Below are positions 1 through 11,808 of a stretch of DNA of 64,000 nt, piece by piece. The notes beneath the pieces were generated by a model that was not told where the DNA came from, ran no database searches, and worked only from the letters and a program-made list of their open reading frames with translations. Positions within the stretch are counted from its first letter, which is position 1; each line of letters starts with the position of its first letter. This DNA is from Nemertoderma westbladi (taxonomy: Eukaryota > Xenacoelomorpha > Nemertodermatida > Nemertodermatidae), in NCBI GenBank assembly GCA_032718475.1, contig JAUCBJ010006792.1, forward strand, positions 1 through 64,000. The letters run 5' to 3'. A program made the translations under genes and the position numbers.

Positions 1-2688
1 ACCAAGACACTCGGCTTGAAATGGGACACAGAGAGAGATATCCTGTTTTTCCAACTAAAACAGCGAGATAATCCTGTTCGGACTAAACGGATTTGTTTAA
101 GTATCCTGAGCACTTATTTCGATCCATTGGGATTTATTAGCCCAGTTATATTGATTGCTCGAAGTTTGGTACAACAAATGTGGCTTGAAAACCACTCATG
201 GGACGATCCACTTAAGGGGGAATTACTGAAGCAGTGGATGAAATGGGAAGATTCTCTACCGGCTATCGAGGAGTTTATAATTTCCCGTTCATATTTTGGT
301 CATGTTCTCCCTACGTATTCCTATCAACTCCATGTGTTTGGAGACGCCAGCGATATGGGAATCGGTATAGTAGCCTACCTAAGAGTGGAAACTCCGGATG
401 GAATCAAAGTCGCCTTGGTTACTTCTAAGGCATTAATCAACAACAAGTTGAAAGTTCCTCGAGCGGAGTTAAAAGCGGCTCTATACGCTACAGCCATCGG
501 CCGGAATGTAACCGAACAGATTGACTATACATTAGAGAAAACTGTCTATTGGACCGACGCTTTACTCGTGTTAGAGTATATAACCAATGAAGTCTGTCAG
601 TTCAGCGTCTTCGTTACCAACAGGGTAGCCATCATACTTAGTCGCACGACGATGGACCAATGGAGACATTGCCCCGGAACGATTAACCCAGCAGACATCG
701 CGTCCCGAGGAGCGACTCCAAAGGAATTGGTAAATACTCCCGAATGGTTAGGAGGACCTGACTTTCTCTACAGGGAAGAAGAAGAATGGCCTCCCCATCT
801 CACAACAGCAGAGATCAGACAGGCCAAGGGAGCGGAGAAAGTTAAACCCAAAACTCGAGCGAGTAAATCGAAGTTGTTTAAACCTGCGGTTGATCAATCT
901 GTATTATTTACTTCCGGAGATGATGCTTTGGATCAGAAACCCACCGCCACGACCAAAGTAGTCTTGGAAATCCGTGACAAGGATTGGAAATCTGGAATAC
1001 CAGATATCTCGCAAGGACTCTCACCTCTCTTGCAGAGAGCGATACGTCACTACAGTTCCTGGAATCGGCTCTGTAAAGCTGTTACCTATTTGAAACGATG
1101 TTTTCATCATCGTTACTCCGGAACAAAGACCAATAGTGATGATGCTCCATCAACATCTGCACGAGTCCATGTTGTTAAAGATCTTCCCCAATACAAGGTA
1201 TCCAACAGGTTTCTAAAGGAGAAGATCAGTTACCAGGAGCATGATGAAACCAACAAACAGATGCTGAGACTCCTACAATGCTATGAGGATTCCGATAAGT
1301 ATTTCCTGTTGTTAAGAAATCCGCAGATGCGCTTAAGGGATCGCTTCTCTAGTACCATGATAGATGGGTTAATACGTGTTGGAGGTAGGCTGACCAACGC
1401 CCCATTATCCTTTGACACTAAGTTTCCCATACTCATTAGAAATCTTGATATACAAATCAAGATGATTGTAGATGTTCATAGCAAACTGTACCATGCTGGA
1501 AGAGAACGAGTTCTGAGCGAAATTCGAACTCGCTACTATTTTTATAAACCCCGTAGGGCTCTGAACCAAGTTCTTAGGAACTGCATACCCTGTAGGAAAG
1601 CATTCAGTAGGCCTTTAACGCAGCGAGAGGCAGAATTACCTAGGGAAAGAGTAAGCTTCTATGAACCACCCTTTACTAATACCGGTGTGGATTTATTTGG
1701 CCCTATTGAAGTATATCGTGCCCGGACTATAGTCAAGAGATGGTGTGTCATCTTCGTTTGTATGACTTGTAGAGCTATCCATCTCGATATGGTAAACGAT
1801 CTATCCACCAACAGCTTCGTGTTGAGTTTACGACGACAGATCGCTCGCTTCGGAACCAGTAACACGATGAGATCGGATAAGGGAACGAACTTCATTGGCG
1901 CCAACAACGAAATTCAAGCTTACGTAAAGGACTGGAATAAAAGACAGGTGGACGATCAGCTAAGGATAACAGCGTCTAGCTGGACCTTCAACGCCGCCGA
2001 CGCCCCTTGGTGGGGAGGAAGTTGGGAGAGATTGATTAGGAGCGTGAAGACTGCGTTCCACTTTATTGTGCCTTGTCGCGCTTATCTCACCGACGAACTA
2101 TTGCGGACGTTAATGGAGGAAATCGCCGCCTATCTCAACGAAAGACCGCTTATGCCAGTCTCTTCAAATCCTGATTCCCTGGAAGCGCTAACACCCGCGC
2201 ACTTTCTACTGAAGAAACCCGTAGCCATGCTCCCGCAATCGGAGATCACAGACGGAGACGAGTACTGCCGTCGAACCTGGCAACTTATGCAGTTGCTATC
2301 CCGTCGTTTCGCTGACCATTTTGAGAAACATTACCTGCCCACTCTACAACTTCGAACTAAGTGGTTTGCGCAGCAAGAAAACGTCAGCGCTGGAGACATG
2401 GTGCTTATTGTGGACCCCGATCTCCCACGTAAGCGATGGCAAACAGGACGTATCATCGAGACTTATATCTCGAGCGATGGTTTGGTGCGATCAGTAGAGC
2501 TCGTCGTCATGCGGCGGAACTTTAAGAAACCAGGGATAGTCTTTGAGACTCAACAGCTCAATCGCCCAGTGGGACGTTTATGTTTACTGGAAAGAGACAG
2601 AGAGCTCTCCGGAAACTATGGAAGGCAAGAAACTCTTCCCACGACCACTTCCCTAATCCAACCGACATCTAGGGACTCCCCAACTTAA
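1..2688 (+). CDS. pol: BEL/Pao retrotransposon Pol, 3' part: RNase H, integrase (copy A)
   Basis: This is the C-terminal part of a BEL/Pao Pol polyprotein. The frame is open from base 1, so protease and most of the reverse transcriptase lie outside the window. The first Met is at base 16, and residues are numbered from it. The order is a Pao-type linker (about 1-100), RNase H with acidic residues D110, E151, D181 and D227, an integrase HHCC zinc finger (H488, H493, C523, C526), an integrase core with D559, D621 and E671 (DDX49E), and a C-terminal DUF5641-like domain (about 770-870). These domains process reverse-transcription products and insert the cDNA into the host genome. There is no internal stop over 890 codons, so this copy is young, although the ORF3 downstream of it is decayed. 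Copy B carries a close relative on the minus strand at 19213-20862. Confidence 0.93.
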   Translation, partial: TKTLGLKWDTERDILFFQLKQRDNPVRTKRICLSILSTYFDPLGFISPVILIARSLVQQMWLENHSWDDPLKGELLKQWMKWEDSLPAIEEFIISRSYFGHVLPTYSYQLHVFGDASDMGIGIVAYLRVETPDGIKVALVTSKALINNKLKVPRAELKAALYATAIGRNVTEQIDYTLEKTVYWTDALLVLEYITNEVCQFSVFVTNRVAIILSRTTMDQWRHCPGTINPADIASRGATPKELVNTPEWLGGPDFLYREEEEWPPHLTTAEIRQAKGAEKVKPKTRASKSKLFKPAVDQSVLFTSGDDALDQKPTATTKVVLEIRDKDWKSGIPDISQGLSPLLQRAIRHYSSWNRLCKAVTYLKRCFHHRYSGTKTNSDDAPSTSARVHVVKDLPQYKVSNRFLKEKISYQEHDETNKQMLRLLQCYEDSDKYFLLLRNPQMRLRDRFSSTMIDGLIRVGGRLTNAPLSFDTKFPILIRNLDIQIKMIVDVHSKLYHAGRERVLSEIRTRYYFYKPRRALNQVLRNCIPCRKAFSRPLTQREAELPRERVSFYEPPFTNTGVDLFGPIEVYRARTIVKRWCVIFVCMTCRAIHLDMVNDLSTNSFVLSLRRQIARFGTSNTMRSDKGTNFIGANNEIQAYVKDWNKRQVDDQLRITASSWTFNAADAPWWGGSWERLIRSVKTAFHFIVPCRAYLTDELLRTLMEEIAAYLNERPLMPVSSNPDSLEALTPAHFLLKKPVAMLPQSEITDGDEYCRRTWQLMQLLSRRFADHFEKHYLPTLQLRTKWFAQQENVSAGDMVLIVDPDLPRKRWQTGRIIETYISSDGLVRSVELVVMRRNFKKPGIVFETQQLNRPVGRLCLLERDRELSGNYGRQETLPTTTSLIQPTSRDSPT

Positions 2689-4339
2689 TATCGTTCGGAG
2701 TGGGCGTGTGACTCTATTATTTTATATTATTTTATCATTTTTATATTTATGTATGTATTACTATGTAATTTTATTATAATCGTTTTATTTAATTTAGTAG
2801 AATATTATTTAGCGATTATTTTGTAGAATAGTGCAATATATTCGTGTTTATTACGTACGTAATTACTTATATTATATTTAGTGCGACGGCGAGAAATAAT
2901 TATTTTTCTCTTTCCTTACTGCTCGTATTCTATTATAAATACGTAACTACAGTAAGATGAAATGTCCGTACTTATTAAAGTACAATAAAGCCACTACTAT
3001 ATTTAAGTATTATTGGTAGGCAGAGTATTAGGAATGCAAAGTTCAGATCCTCGTGTCTCAGCTAAATCAAGCTCTGGGTAGACCTTGGAAACGACTTGCC
3101 TCTTCACACTGACATTGCTTCGTGCGATATTGCTCTCATACCGTATATTAAATAATACATATAGTAGCGTGATGTCCCTTTAACAGTAGCGTATAACGCA
3201 AAATAAATCTGTTAAACCCTTTGACCATCTGTAATTCTAGTCGATTAAGATATCGTGGCACCCACCGATATACTTGAAAGACAAATTATAGAATCAGTGG
3301 TTAACGTCCCCAGACAAGTTCTGGAATAAATCGGTGCCCATCTCAAATATTAATTATTTAATATTTGCAAATCTAATAAGTCAAAATCTGTAAAATTCAG
3401 ATCCTTCAACAATTCTAGTCAATTAAGATATCGTAGCATTTACCAATATTCTTAAAAAGACAATTGTCATAGAATTAAGGATCTTGTGTCCCCAGACATG
3501 TTCTGGAATCCAAATATGTCCATTTAATTATCAAATAATAAAATTTCAGGGAATCAATTTAAATTCATGCCTTTTAATGAATTTAATAAATTGCCATTTT
3601 ACGCAATTTATAAAGTTCCCAAAATTCCATTAATTAATCAATCAAGGGAGCGGAGATTTATCTTATCATGCGTACGAGTGTACGAAAGTCTCCCAAACAT
3701 AGTTAATAGCCGATAAAATTCCTAAAGTCATGTATAAAACAGGACATTGACTATTAAAGAATTACTATTAAATAACATCCCAGATCTGTATGCATTGGAA
3801 TCACCCTAATTCTACCGCTAGCTTTGCATAATGTCACCATAGCAACAACCACGCTAGAATTAGAATTGAGTTAAACGAACAATAGAAAGCTTGTCCCATT
3901 GAATAGCATAGGGAATAAATAGCGCACTACTAGTATCCAAGGATACATAATAATACAGTGACATTCTGGAAGGCATTGACTAACGGACAAATGGCCCGAA
4001 TGTGTGTAATTTGTGACAAGTTGTGTGTGTGGTATTTGTGAGTTTATAGGTGAATGTTACTGCTAAGGTGTGTTTACAGTAGCTAGTCGCAATCGTAAAA
4101 GTAACCTAACTCTCCAAGGAAAACCTGAAGTACATCTAAGTCTTTGGGACGGACAGTCGAGTGACTTGAGTCGGTTGTCGTTGTCGTTGTGCGGCTACGT
4201 CGTTGGCGAAAGTACAGCGGCGACGACACATCGGCGCTGAGGATCTCGTACTGTCCGGGGGTTAATTGGAGTAGGCAGCGACGCTCGCTAGCCTGAATAT
4301 AAACTCCTTATAATGTGGATAAACTCATATATAGCAGAC
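2689..4339 (+). other. Pol-ORF3 spacer of copy A, with an internal tandem duplication
   Basis: This is an AT-rich non-coding stretch between the pol stop and the ORF3 start. Copy B has the same sequence in the same place (17583-19212, minus), so it belongs to the element and is not chance flanking DNA. A block of about 179 bp starting AATTCTAGTCGATTAAGATA at 3232 is repeated in diverged form from about 3411. Each block holds a TTCTGGAAT motif preceded by CCCCAGACA. AATAAA-like signals are present. It could hold signals for a separate ORF3 transcript, which is inference. I see no LTR boundary here. Confidence 0.7.
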
Positions 4340-5868
4340 ATGACGGAGTTGATGGAAGATGTTCTTGGTATCGGGGAGCGATATACTCTACTTTTGCAAG
4401 CGTTTGTTGATAGCTTAATACGCGGCGACGTTAGTCCAACTGCTGCGGAGGACGATGGTCGTTATATCGAACCGCCAATGTCCCAAGAGCAGCTCGCGCG
4501 CGAGTTGGACTATAGAAAATTCGCTGCTCGATATACGCAGCGTAATGGTACGTATATTGACTTCTTAACTACTGGTCATCCTATCGATTTACACGATATG
4601 GACAATGTCGACACCAAAAGGGAAATGGTATGATTGAAATATCCTACCCAGCGGAGGCGGAACGATAAACCGAGAATGGAACACGAGAATTCTATTCGAA
4701 ACAGACTCGAAAGAGAAGACATTGAGGAGCCGGATAAACGCAGCGACTTCAACGATTATCTGGAATTCCTGATAGAAACATATCTCAATATTGCCAGTCA
4801 ACAAAATCTAGAAACTCGATATCCTCAAGGTATACATCATGACCGCATGGTAGAACTCAAACGGCTCGATTCCCCTATGATGTATCTTACCGCCGATCGA
4901 CCGCTACATGTTGTACCGAATAGCTTCGAACGGATGGAGGAATATTGTAAGCTGGAGAAAGATCACTCGCGTTTCCCCTACAAGACGTACGTTTTTGGGT
5001 ATTATTACGGTAAATGCCCTAGACCCAGCAAATAAACTGAAAGACATAAACATCCACGGAAACGTTGTGTTAAACACAGTTGTGTTCGTTATATTTACTG
5101 GAGTTTCGAGCGAAACTTGTTTGACGTATCACCTATGCTCACTCGGCTCTAATGATCCTAGAGTAAACCTACGATCAGAGTCCCGGAATACTCGGTCAAA
5201 CCTCCTCATTCCTTAGTTGGACCTCAGACCTGCGATCCTGGTGGTGTCGCGGATCCTCGCGGACTGTATTCACTGTTCAAAGATCTAGTGCTACCCTAAC
5301 AATTAATCGGTAACACTCCGACAGTGATTTCTAGCTAGCCACCCATCTTACCTAGCCGGACTGTGACGCGGACACCCAATATCACTATCCAACCGTATGG
5401 TCGTCCCCGTTTAACGCGATACAACCCTTCATCAAGGTGAAGGAGAGCATTGTACGAAACGAGTTAAACGCTATTCTATAAAGATCAAAAAAGACACCTG
5501 CGTTTGTTCGGATAAACGTAAGTTATAACAGTAAGTCCAATCGATAAACGAATTGGCCTTATCTCAGTTCGATTGGGAAATCTCGAATCTCTAAGAAGAT
5601 ATCAAGCTTAGAAAACCCTATTCTCTGCGAGAGTTTTGGACGAACGTATCCCATGATAAGCAGAGGAAAATCAGCTCGAGGAGAAGCATATCGAAATGGA
5701 CGAGACACCGACCATAATCCTACACCTTCTGATGCAATCATATTGCACCCTTCACCCAGGATTTATAGCCCTCCTAGTAAAGTGGCTCGCCCCAAAGAGA
5801 AAGGGACTCTTGCTAGCCTCAAAAACTGCGTAAACGCCGTCTGCGCAAGAAAGACTAACTGTTTAGAG
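4340..5868 (+). pseudogene. Decayed ORF3 of copy A
   Basis: This is a broken relative of the 1417-codon ORF3 on the minus strand at 13329-17582. The conserved start is the ATG at 4340 (MTEL); an ATG at 4313 is absent from copy B. The frame is open for about 97 codons to a TGA at 4631, continues in frame to 5035, and then carries further stops and shifts. Recognisable similarity runs to about ORF3 residue 455, then jumps near 5700 to about residue 1365. About 2.7 kb, including all C-terminal zinc knuckles, is therefore missing. The final Pro/Ser-rich and basic tail is still recognisable at 5700-5850. Confidence 0.85.
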
Positions 5869-5936
5869 TATTTTTATATTTTAGAAACTGTGATTTTGTA
5901 TATTTTATAGACTTAAATCCCATTTTCTGGGAGCGG

Positions 5937-7153
5937 TGTAAAAGCTTTTGTGGGATAACTGATTAGTTTGCCTTGTTGGCCAGTTCCCCCCCAGTCGCTA
6001 AGAATACTCTCAAAGTGATCTATAACTAAAAATAGTGCAAGTTACCAGCTTATTGGCTGATTTGCTATACGCAGGCATCTGGGCTCTGTTTAATCGGCCA
6101 ACAAGCCTAGGGAGGTTGCGTCATAGCCTTGTGTTGTATCTCCCAATAGAATTTGAGTTAGCCTTGATTTCGACCTATCACAGAGCACTGAACTGAAAAT
6201 TTCCTATCTCACTGCTCTTTCTCTGTGTTGAACGGGAGCTTCGTGGAATAAGGGAGTTGGTATCCTCGTATAGAGCAGTAGTCACGAGTTTTTCAAAGCC
6301 ACGAAAGAACGGCTTTTAGTGTTTTATGTTTTATGCTTTTTAGCTCAACACTAGTAGGTTTAATTACAAGGACATATATCCTTTAACTGACTGATGATCA
6401 TACGGACTGCCTGGCGACAGCAACTGCTGCCACACGGCTTTTAATAACTGCTGAAACTGCTAAAATTACCTGCTCAATCAATACCGTATACTGCTATTTG
6501 TTGTTGGTTATTCATTATATTGGTTGATGAATTATTATATTGGAATAACGAGAAATAACCCCGACACCCAATATTCTTGATATACCGAAGGTAAGAGAGA
6601 AAGGTTAACAATAACGATTGTGACTTATGTTAAAGTGGTTTGAAGTGAATCTAATGTTATTTGATAGACCCTACATGAGTCAGTCTGTGTTCCTTTTATA
6701 TGTGACTAAAATCAGTGAAGATTGGCAGATTAGTGTGCAGTATTGTGCAGCATTGCGTATGAGCGAGCCTGTTAAAGAAGCAATTCCTAAAGAATGCGCC
6801 ATATATGTGAATTATAATTAAGCCATATCGTTGTGAGTAGTTTAAGTCATAACTCTGTTTATATAGATAAAGCGCCACGTCCTAAAGGAACTGTTAATAT
6901 TCCCGAAGGTAAATAATATTGTCAGAGATTATATAATACTGTCAGTCGAATAATACATTAGGTTTACATAGCAATAAAATTAAACCGTCGAACCCAATCT
7001 CCCAGGAATATCCAGCGGGTGAATGGTCGCGCACGGATTGGTTTCGACTAGTGTAGTGAATCAAATACTTGTCATAGGCTAAAAAGCGATTTAATATCTA
7101 AAAGACATCTTAATTTGGCGGGTTAAACTGCCAAAGGTCTGAAAGCGCGAACA
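5937..7153 (+). repeat. LTR fragment of copy A (5' part of the LTR)
   Basis: It starts TGTAAAAGCTT just after a purine-rich GGGAGCGG, as expected for a polypurine tract followed by the 3' LTR. The same start occurs at 13250 (minus) after intact ORF3 and at 27311 (+) upstream of gag. In copy C the flanking sequence is unrelated to ORF3, and this fixes the LTR edge. The fragment follows the other copies with indels and stops at about 7153, right after GCGCGAACA, where it is joined to an inverted, truncated gag. The inner half of the LTR is missing. Confidence 0.8.
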
Positions 7154-9289
7154 GCAAAGTAGATGCTAAGGCTCCTACAACCATAGAATTCTGGTATTCA
7201 TGAGACTTACCTAACCAATCTAGTTGTCTACAGATCTCCTGAATCTCGTCGGAAAACTCTATAATCCCGCTGCTAAGAAACTTTCGGGGCGCCATTAATT
7301 TCGCATATAAATACCTAGCTATGTTAGTCCTATTACCATACCTGATGTTCAGTGTATCCCAAACTTGTCTTAATCCATCTGGATGTCCAATAAACTTTAA
7401 CGCCATTAACTTGGGAGATCCTTCCAAGCACTCGATGAGGAATCTCAGTTTCTCTCCGTTAGATAGCACAGAGTTCTGTATGTTATCTTTGTAATATTCA
7501 TTAAAAGGTAACCATTTCATTTCATCTCCATTGAACTTGACGATCTCTCCCACCTTTACCGCTTGACGGGCTTCGGTTCTAGCCATTTGACGCGTAAAAC
7601 TTTCTTGGGCCATCGTGTTATTTAATATCGAGTTATCGGTATATAAATTTCTCGGATTATTATCAAGTCTATATGGAATATCATTGTCAATAGGTTTATA
7701 ATTACCCTTAATAGGGTTTACTATAGGAGTTTCCACTTCACTAGCAGTATAGATGCGTGTAGGCTCCACACCTTGCGCATGAAATACTTCAGACCTAACA
7801 GGTTGACACATTGTTACAGGGGGTGGTGGTATACCCTTTTGGAGATTTACTAATTTATCGCGTTCTAACGCGATATTTTCCTGCACTTCTTGCAACTCTA
7901 ACCTACTCTCTCTAATTGTTCCCTTTAACTGCTGCACAGTCCCCTCCATCTCCTGGACTTGCTGAGAGGAGCGGGAACGGTGTTCCCTCAGCTGCCCGAG
8001 CAGGAGACCCATCTCCCGTCGTCCCTCATCTACCCACTCGACCGCCGAAGCGGGAGGCGCCAACGTTGTAGCGGGCGGACGAGGGACAACGGGCGACAAA
8101 TCATTAATATTTCGCTCGGAGTCCAGGACATGAACATTTTCAGGGGTGGTTCTGTGGGGCACAGGTAGCTTAGTGCTGTGCAGAGGGAATTTAGAGGTAG
8201 GTTCAGGGAGTACAGGTGTCTCTATCACCGAAGGGGTGGCTTCGAGAACAGGCCTAATTATTTCAGGCTCATCTACTATAGTAGGGAGTTTTTCTATTTT
8301 AATTATTTGGTCTGTGGGTTCTGTACTACCTAAGTCTGTGTTAGTTAGTTGCCTTCTAACAGCTGGGGGCAAATCAGGCAATTTCTGACGGTGGGCATTC
8401 TTCTACGCCTGCTTAGACGAGATCTATTTCCTCCGCCTTCAGGATCAGTGGTATCGCCTTCATCAGATGATGTAAATCCCTGTCGTTTGGGATTAGATCG
8501 ACTTATCATCTGCATTTGACTAGCTGTTAACTGTTTATTTATGCAGTCTTGATTCTCTTGAATATTTTCCAACTCTAGTTGGGTGGTCTCCTCAGACGCT
8601 CTCCGTTCTGCTTCTGCCACTGCCATCTTTCTTTCCGCCTCTGCCGCTGCTACTGCCGCTGCTGCAGTCTTTCTGTCTTCTATTATCCTTTTCTTTAGTT
8701 GCTCTTCTAGGACCCTAGCGATGCGGAGTCTTTCATCAAATTTAGGTTTGTTCGCAGCTAACATTTCCGCATCTAACGAGTCCAACACCAATTTGGTTTC
8801 TTCACTCTTAGGGCGAAGTCCAGCTAGCCGTCTCCTTAACTCTTTGTCACCTATAAATCGTTGATAGTCTGACAGATAGATGTCAATAGCGTCCCTCTCA
8901 TGCGGTTTCTCTGCTGTCGCTTCACTTTCCACTTGGGAAAAGGTAGCTTCTGTTGATTCTCCATGGGTTGAGCGCTCAGCCAGCTGAGATTTCCACTGGG
9001 CTGTTTCTTGAACCTTGAGACCCACCCGCTGGAACCAAGTCTTTACGGCAACTTGCAACGGCGTATCTTGGCTTCTTTTCGAAGCTTCCTCAAAGGCCGA
9101 TAGGATTAGTCTGATTCTTAGAATTCTTTCTCGAACTTGATAAAGCAGCTCTTCCTGCTTTTGAGGTCTTTGCCATTGTTGAAACAGGTGTTCCTCTAAG
9201 CGCTCCAAAGAGCTGAAGAATCCCTGGACATATTCTGCTGCCGACCTCTCCCACACAGCTGGATCACTCGTGTTTCTTGTCACTCTCAT
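7154..9289 (-). pseudogene. gag: BEL/Pao Gag (copy B), frameshifted and 3'-truncated
   Basis: Translation starts at the ATG at 9289. The first 300 residues are Glu/Ala/Arg-rich and likely coiled coil, and the distal part carries a DUF1759-type Gag domain with FNGDEMKWLPF and an LNIRYGNRT-like segment (7160-7560). Gag forms the particle that packages element RNA. Compared with copy C, one base is missing near 8392, so the frame that starts at 9289 ends early at 8345 and the rest is read from 8381. At 7154 gag is cut and joined to an inverted LTR fragment, so the last dozen codons before the stop at 7110 are antisense LTR. The zinc-knuckle region and the link to pol are lost. Confidence 0.87.
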
Positions 9290-9301
9290 CCTGTGTAAGT
9301 C

Positions 9302-9895
9302 CTATAAGTCTGATAAGTTAAACGGGAGTCCGGGTCCGGGGAAGTTCCATTGCTTCTCGACAATAGACTTCAGTTCCTCCACCGTATATCCCGCATAACT
9401 GACCCCCCTCGTGTATTCCGCACAACCGTCCCCAGTCGATCGCTTACTTCTCGCCCAACCGACTGGATGTTCTTCCACAGCGATCAATACTCTAGCGAGT
9501 ACGTTCCCTGGAAGAATGAGAAGGGGATCCGTATAAACCGCATCTGCCATCTTTGCTCCGCGCTCGGGTGTCAGCTCTACAGTATCGGAACTACTGGAAC
9601 TATCGGGCTGTTGGGAAATAAGTTCTCGTTTCGTGTACTGCTGCCATTTCGCTGCCTCTTGGTCCCGCTTGACTTGAGCCCTAGTGCCTATAATAGACCT
9701 ATGGTGCTCTACCAGTCTAGGGTCTGACACTACTACTGTAGGGATGGCTTTTCTTACAGTAGGAGGGGACTTAGACTTTGGTCTGGGATGTTCTATACTT
9801 TGATCTTGGTCACAGATCTTTTTAAGACACTGTCTAACAGTCATTCTAACACTTTCTATGAGACTATCTGACAGTGTTTGTTGTGAGTCAGACAT
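9302..9895 (-). CDS. Small ORF upstream of gag (197 aa, unknown function)
   Basis: I do not recognise this protein. It starts MSDSQQTLSDSL and is rich in Ser, Gln and Arg, with an SSSSSDTVELTP segment mid-way and a WNFPGPGLPF motif near the end. Copy C has the same protein at 30819-31363 with a frameshift. It is in frame with gag: a TAG at 9304-9302 lies exactly 15 nt before the gag ATG, and copy C has TAA at the same distance. That conserved spacing suggests a separate N-terminal product, reinitiation or stop-codon readthrough. It could also be simply the N-terminal segment of Gag. Confidence 0.65.
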   Translation of the reverse strand: MSDSQQTLSDSLIESVRMTVRQCLKKICDQDQSIEHPRPKSKSPPTVRKAIPTVVVSDPRLVEHHRSIIGTRAQVKRDQEAAKWQQYTKRELISQQPDSSSSSDTVELTPERGAKMADAVYTDPLLILPGNVLARVLIAVEEHPVGWARSKRSTGDGCAEYTRGVSYAGYTVEELKSIVEKQWNFPGPGLPFNLSDL

Positions 9896-10033
9896 GTTTG
9901 TTTGTACAGTTGAATGCCTACTGCTATATTACAGTTAAAGCAAGTTTAGTAATTCACTATCACTGTTAGCCTAGTAATTAATTACTGATATCGTCACTCA
10001 GTGCAACTTAATATATATACACCATATATTAGA

Positions 10034-10282
10034 ATACCGGTATACACTTATAGTATATATATAAGTATTATTACTGACTAGATTTGTCACAGAATACCGG
10101 TATGTAATTTCAGCACAAATATATATAAATATATAATAGGCCTATCGTGAATACCGGTATACAGCTTACACTTATAGTATACATAAGTATAATTATGGAC
10201 TAGAATTAATTACAGAATACCGGTATAATTTCAGCCTAAATTTATAGAAATAAATATAATAAGTCTATTGTAAATACCGGTA
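10034..10282. repeat. ACCGGTA palindrome repeats in the copy B LTR/leader
   Basis: TACCGGTA occurs at about 10034, 10094, 10152, 10217 and 10274. Every second copy sits in the same context, which gives a diverged dimeric unit of about 120 bp (GAATACCGGTATAC followed by ACTTATAGTATA). Copy C has six such sites at 30477-30735. Confidence 0.8.
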
Positions 10283-11228
10283 TATCAATTATTTTAGAAT
10301 AATTAAATTTCTGAATTTTAGGGGTTACTTGGTTACTTTAACTTACTTTATTACCGTTATTTAAGCAGTAGTCCAACTGATATTGAGACCTAGTTGTTGT
10401 ATGGCAGGCCTACTATTTATAAATCGTTTGAGTTGATTTATAATATATATACCCGTTTTAATGGGTTTTTGTCAATATTTGAAATAAATGTTATTATTTC
10501 TGGAAAGAGTCACCACACAGAAGCTGTGCGCTCTCAGTGAAGTGCTACTTGTTGGACACTAAAACAAATAATTCTAATTTACCTAAGTTACTTAATACTA
10601 CAAATTACATACAATTCGGGGTGAGATTACAATCTCTAAATAAACACAAAAATTACACGTACGAATTTTTAGGGTAATTTTACAAGAAGTCTACAAACCA
10701 GCCTAACAAAGGGTTAGATTATCTGGTTATTACAACGGACAGAGTACTACGGTATTTGAAAATAATAAGTAGTAGTAAATATACTGCGTTGTCCAGATAG
10801 GAAAAATACCACCGTCTGACGACTTATAGCCGTATCGCTATAAGTACTACGTTATGTATCACGGAGTGTTCCTACCTAGAAGTTAATTACCGCGGTCTAC
10901 CAGAACCAACGTGCCTATTAACCACTTTACAACACAAATATACTGCCTACACGCTAATTACCTTCGGAAAGCACTGTACACTAAACCCTAAATTAGGTAC
11001 AAGTACTTGTACAACAAATAATCAGTAGTTAAAAATACTTGAACAGCTAAAAGAACCACGGCATCTGCTGGAGTGACCGGGGCACAAAATCACCAGTCTT
11101 TACCTACGCCAAGCAGCCCTGATGTAGTACCGGGGTTAATTTAACTATAACGGTATGTATAACAAGCACAATTACTGTAGGAATAAACTTGGGGTTATGA
11201 ATGTTGCGAATAATCGCATAAACTCTGA

Positions 11229-11808
11229 ATAATAAATATTACGCTACCCGTACAAACTACTCAAACAAAATGCAGACCAAATACTGACAGACTACTATCA
11301 AGCCTAAACAAACAACGGTATATGCAGACTCCGAAATGGTTAGTTAGTATGCGTTCTAACCGAGTAGTACGACTTATTCTTTCGAGGGGGTTCACCTCAC
11401 AGCACTGGCAGCCCCTACTTTCCTAACTAGTACTTTTTTGGACATATGCTCTACACACACTACAGTCCCTTAAGACCTAACAACAGCCAGACAACAATCT
11501 AGCCTATAAATTATCTGAATGAGAAATATCACGGTACCTGTACAGATTACACAAACAAAGTACAGACCAAACGCTGGCAGACTACTATCAAGCCTAAATA
11601 CACTACAGTATATGCAGACTCTGAAATGGTTAGTTAGTATGCGTTCTAACCGAGTAGTACGACTTATTCTTTCGAGGGGGTTCACCTCACAGCACTGGCT
11701 GCCCCTACTTTCCTAACTAGTACTTTTTCGGACATATGCTCTACACACACTACAGTCCCTTCAGACTTAACAACAGTCAGACAACAGTCCAGCCTACAAA
11801 TTCTCTGT
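11229..11808. repeat. 290-bp tandem duplication inside the LTR (copy B)
   Basis: Two diverged 290-bp copies lie side by side. ACTACTATCAAGCCTAAA starts at 11291 and again at 11581, and both carry the GTTAGTTAGTATGCGTTCTA block. Copy C has the same duplication (28945-29525), so it predates the split of the copies. Confidence 0.85.

Noticed and set aside
2689-3200. 3' LTR directly after pol, as usual for BEL/Pao
   Set aside because: No TG...CA block here reappears upstream of gag. The block that does reappear starts at 5937, 13250 (minus) and 27311.
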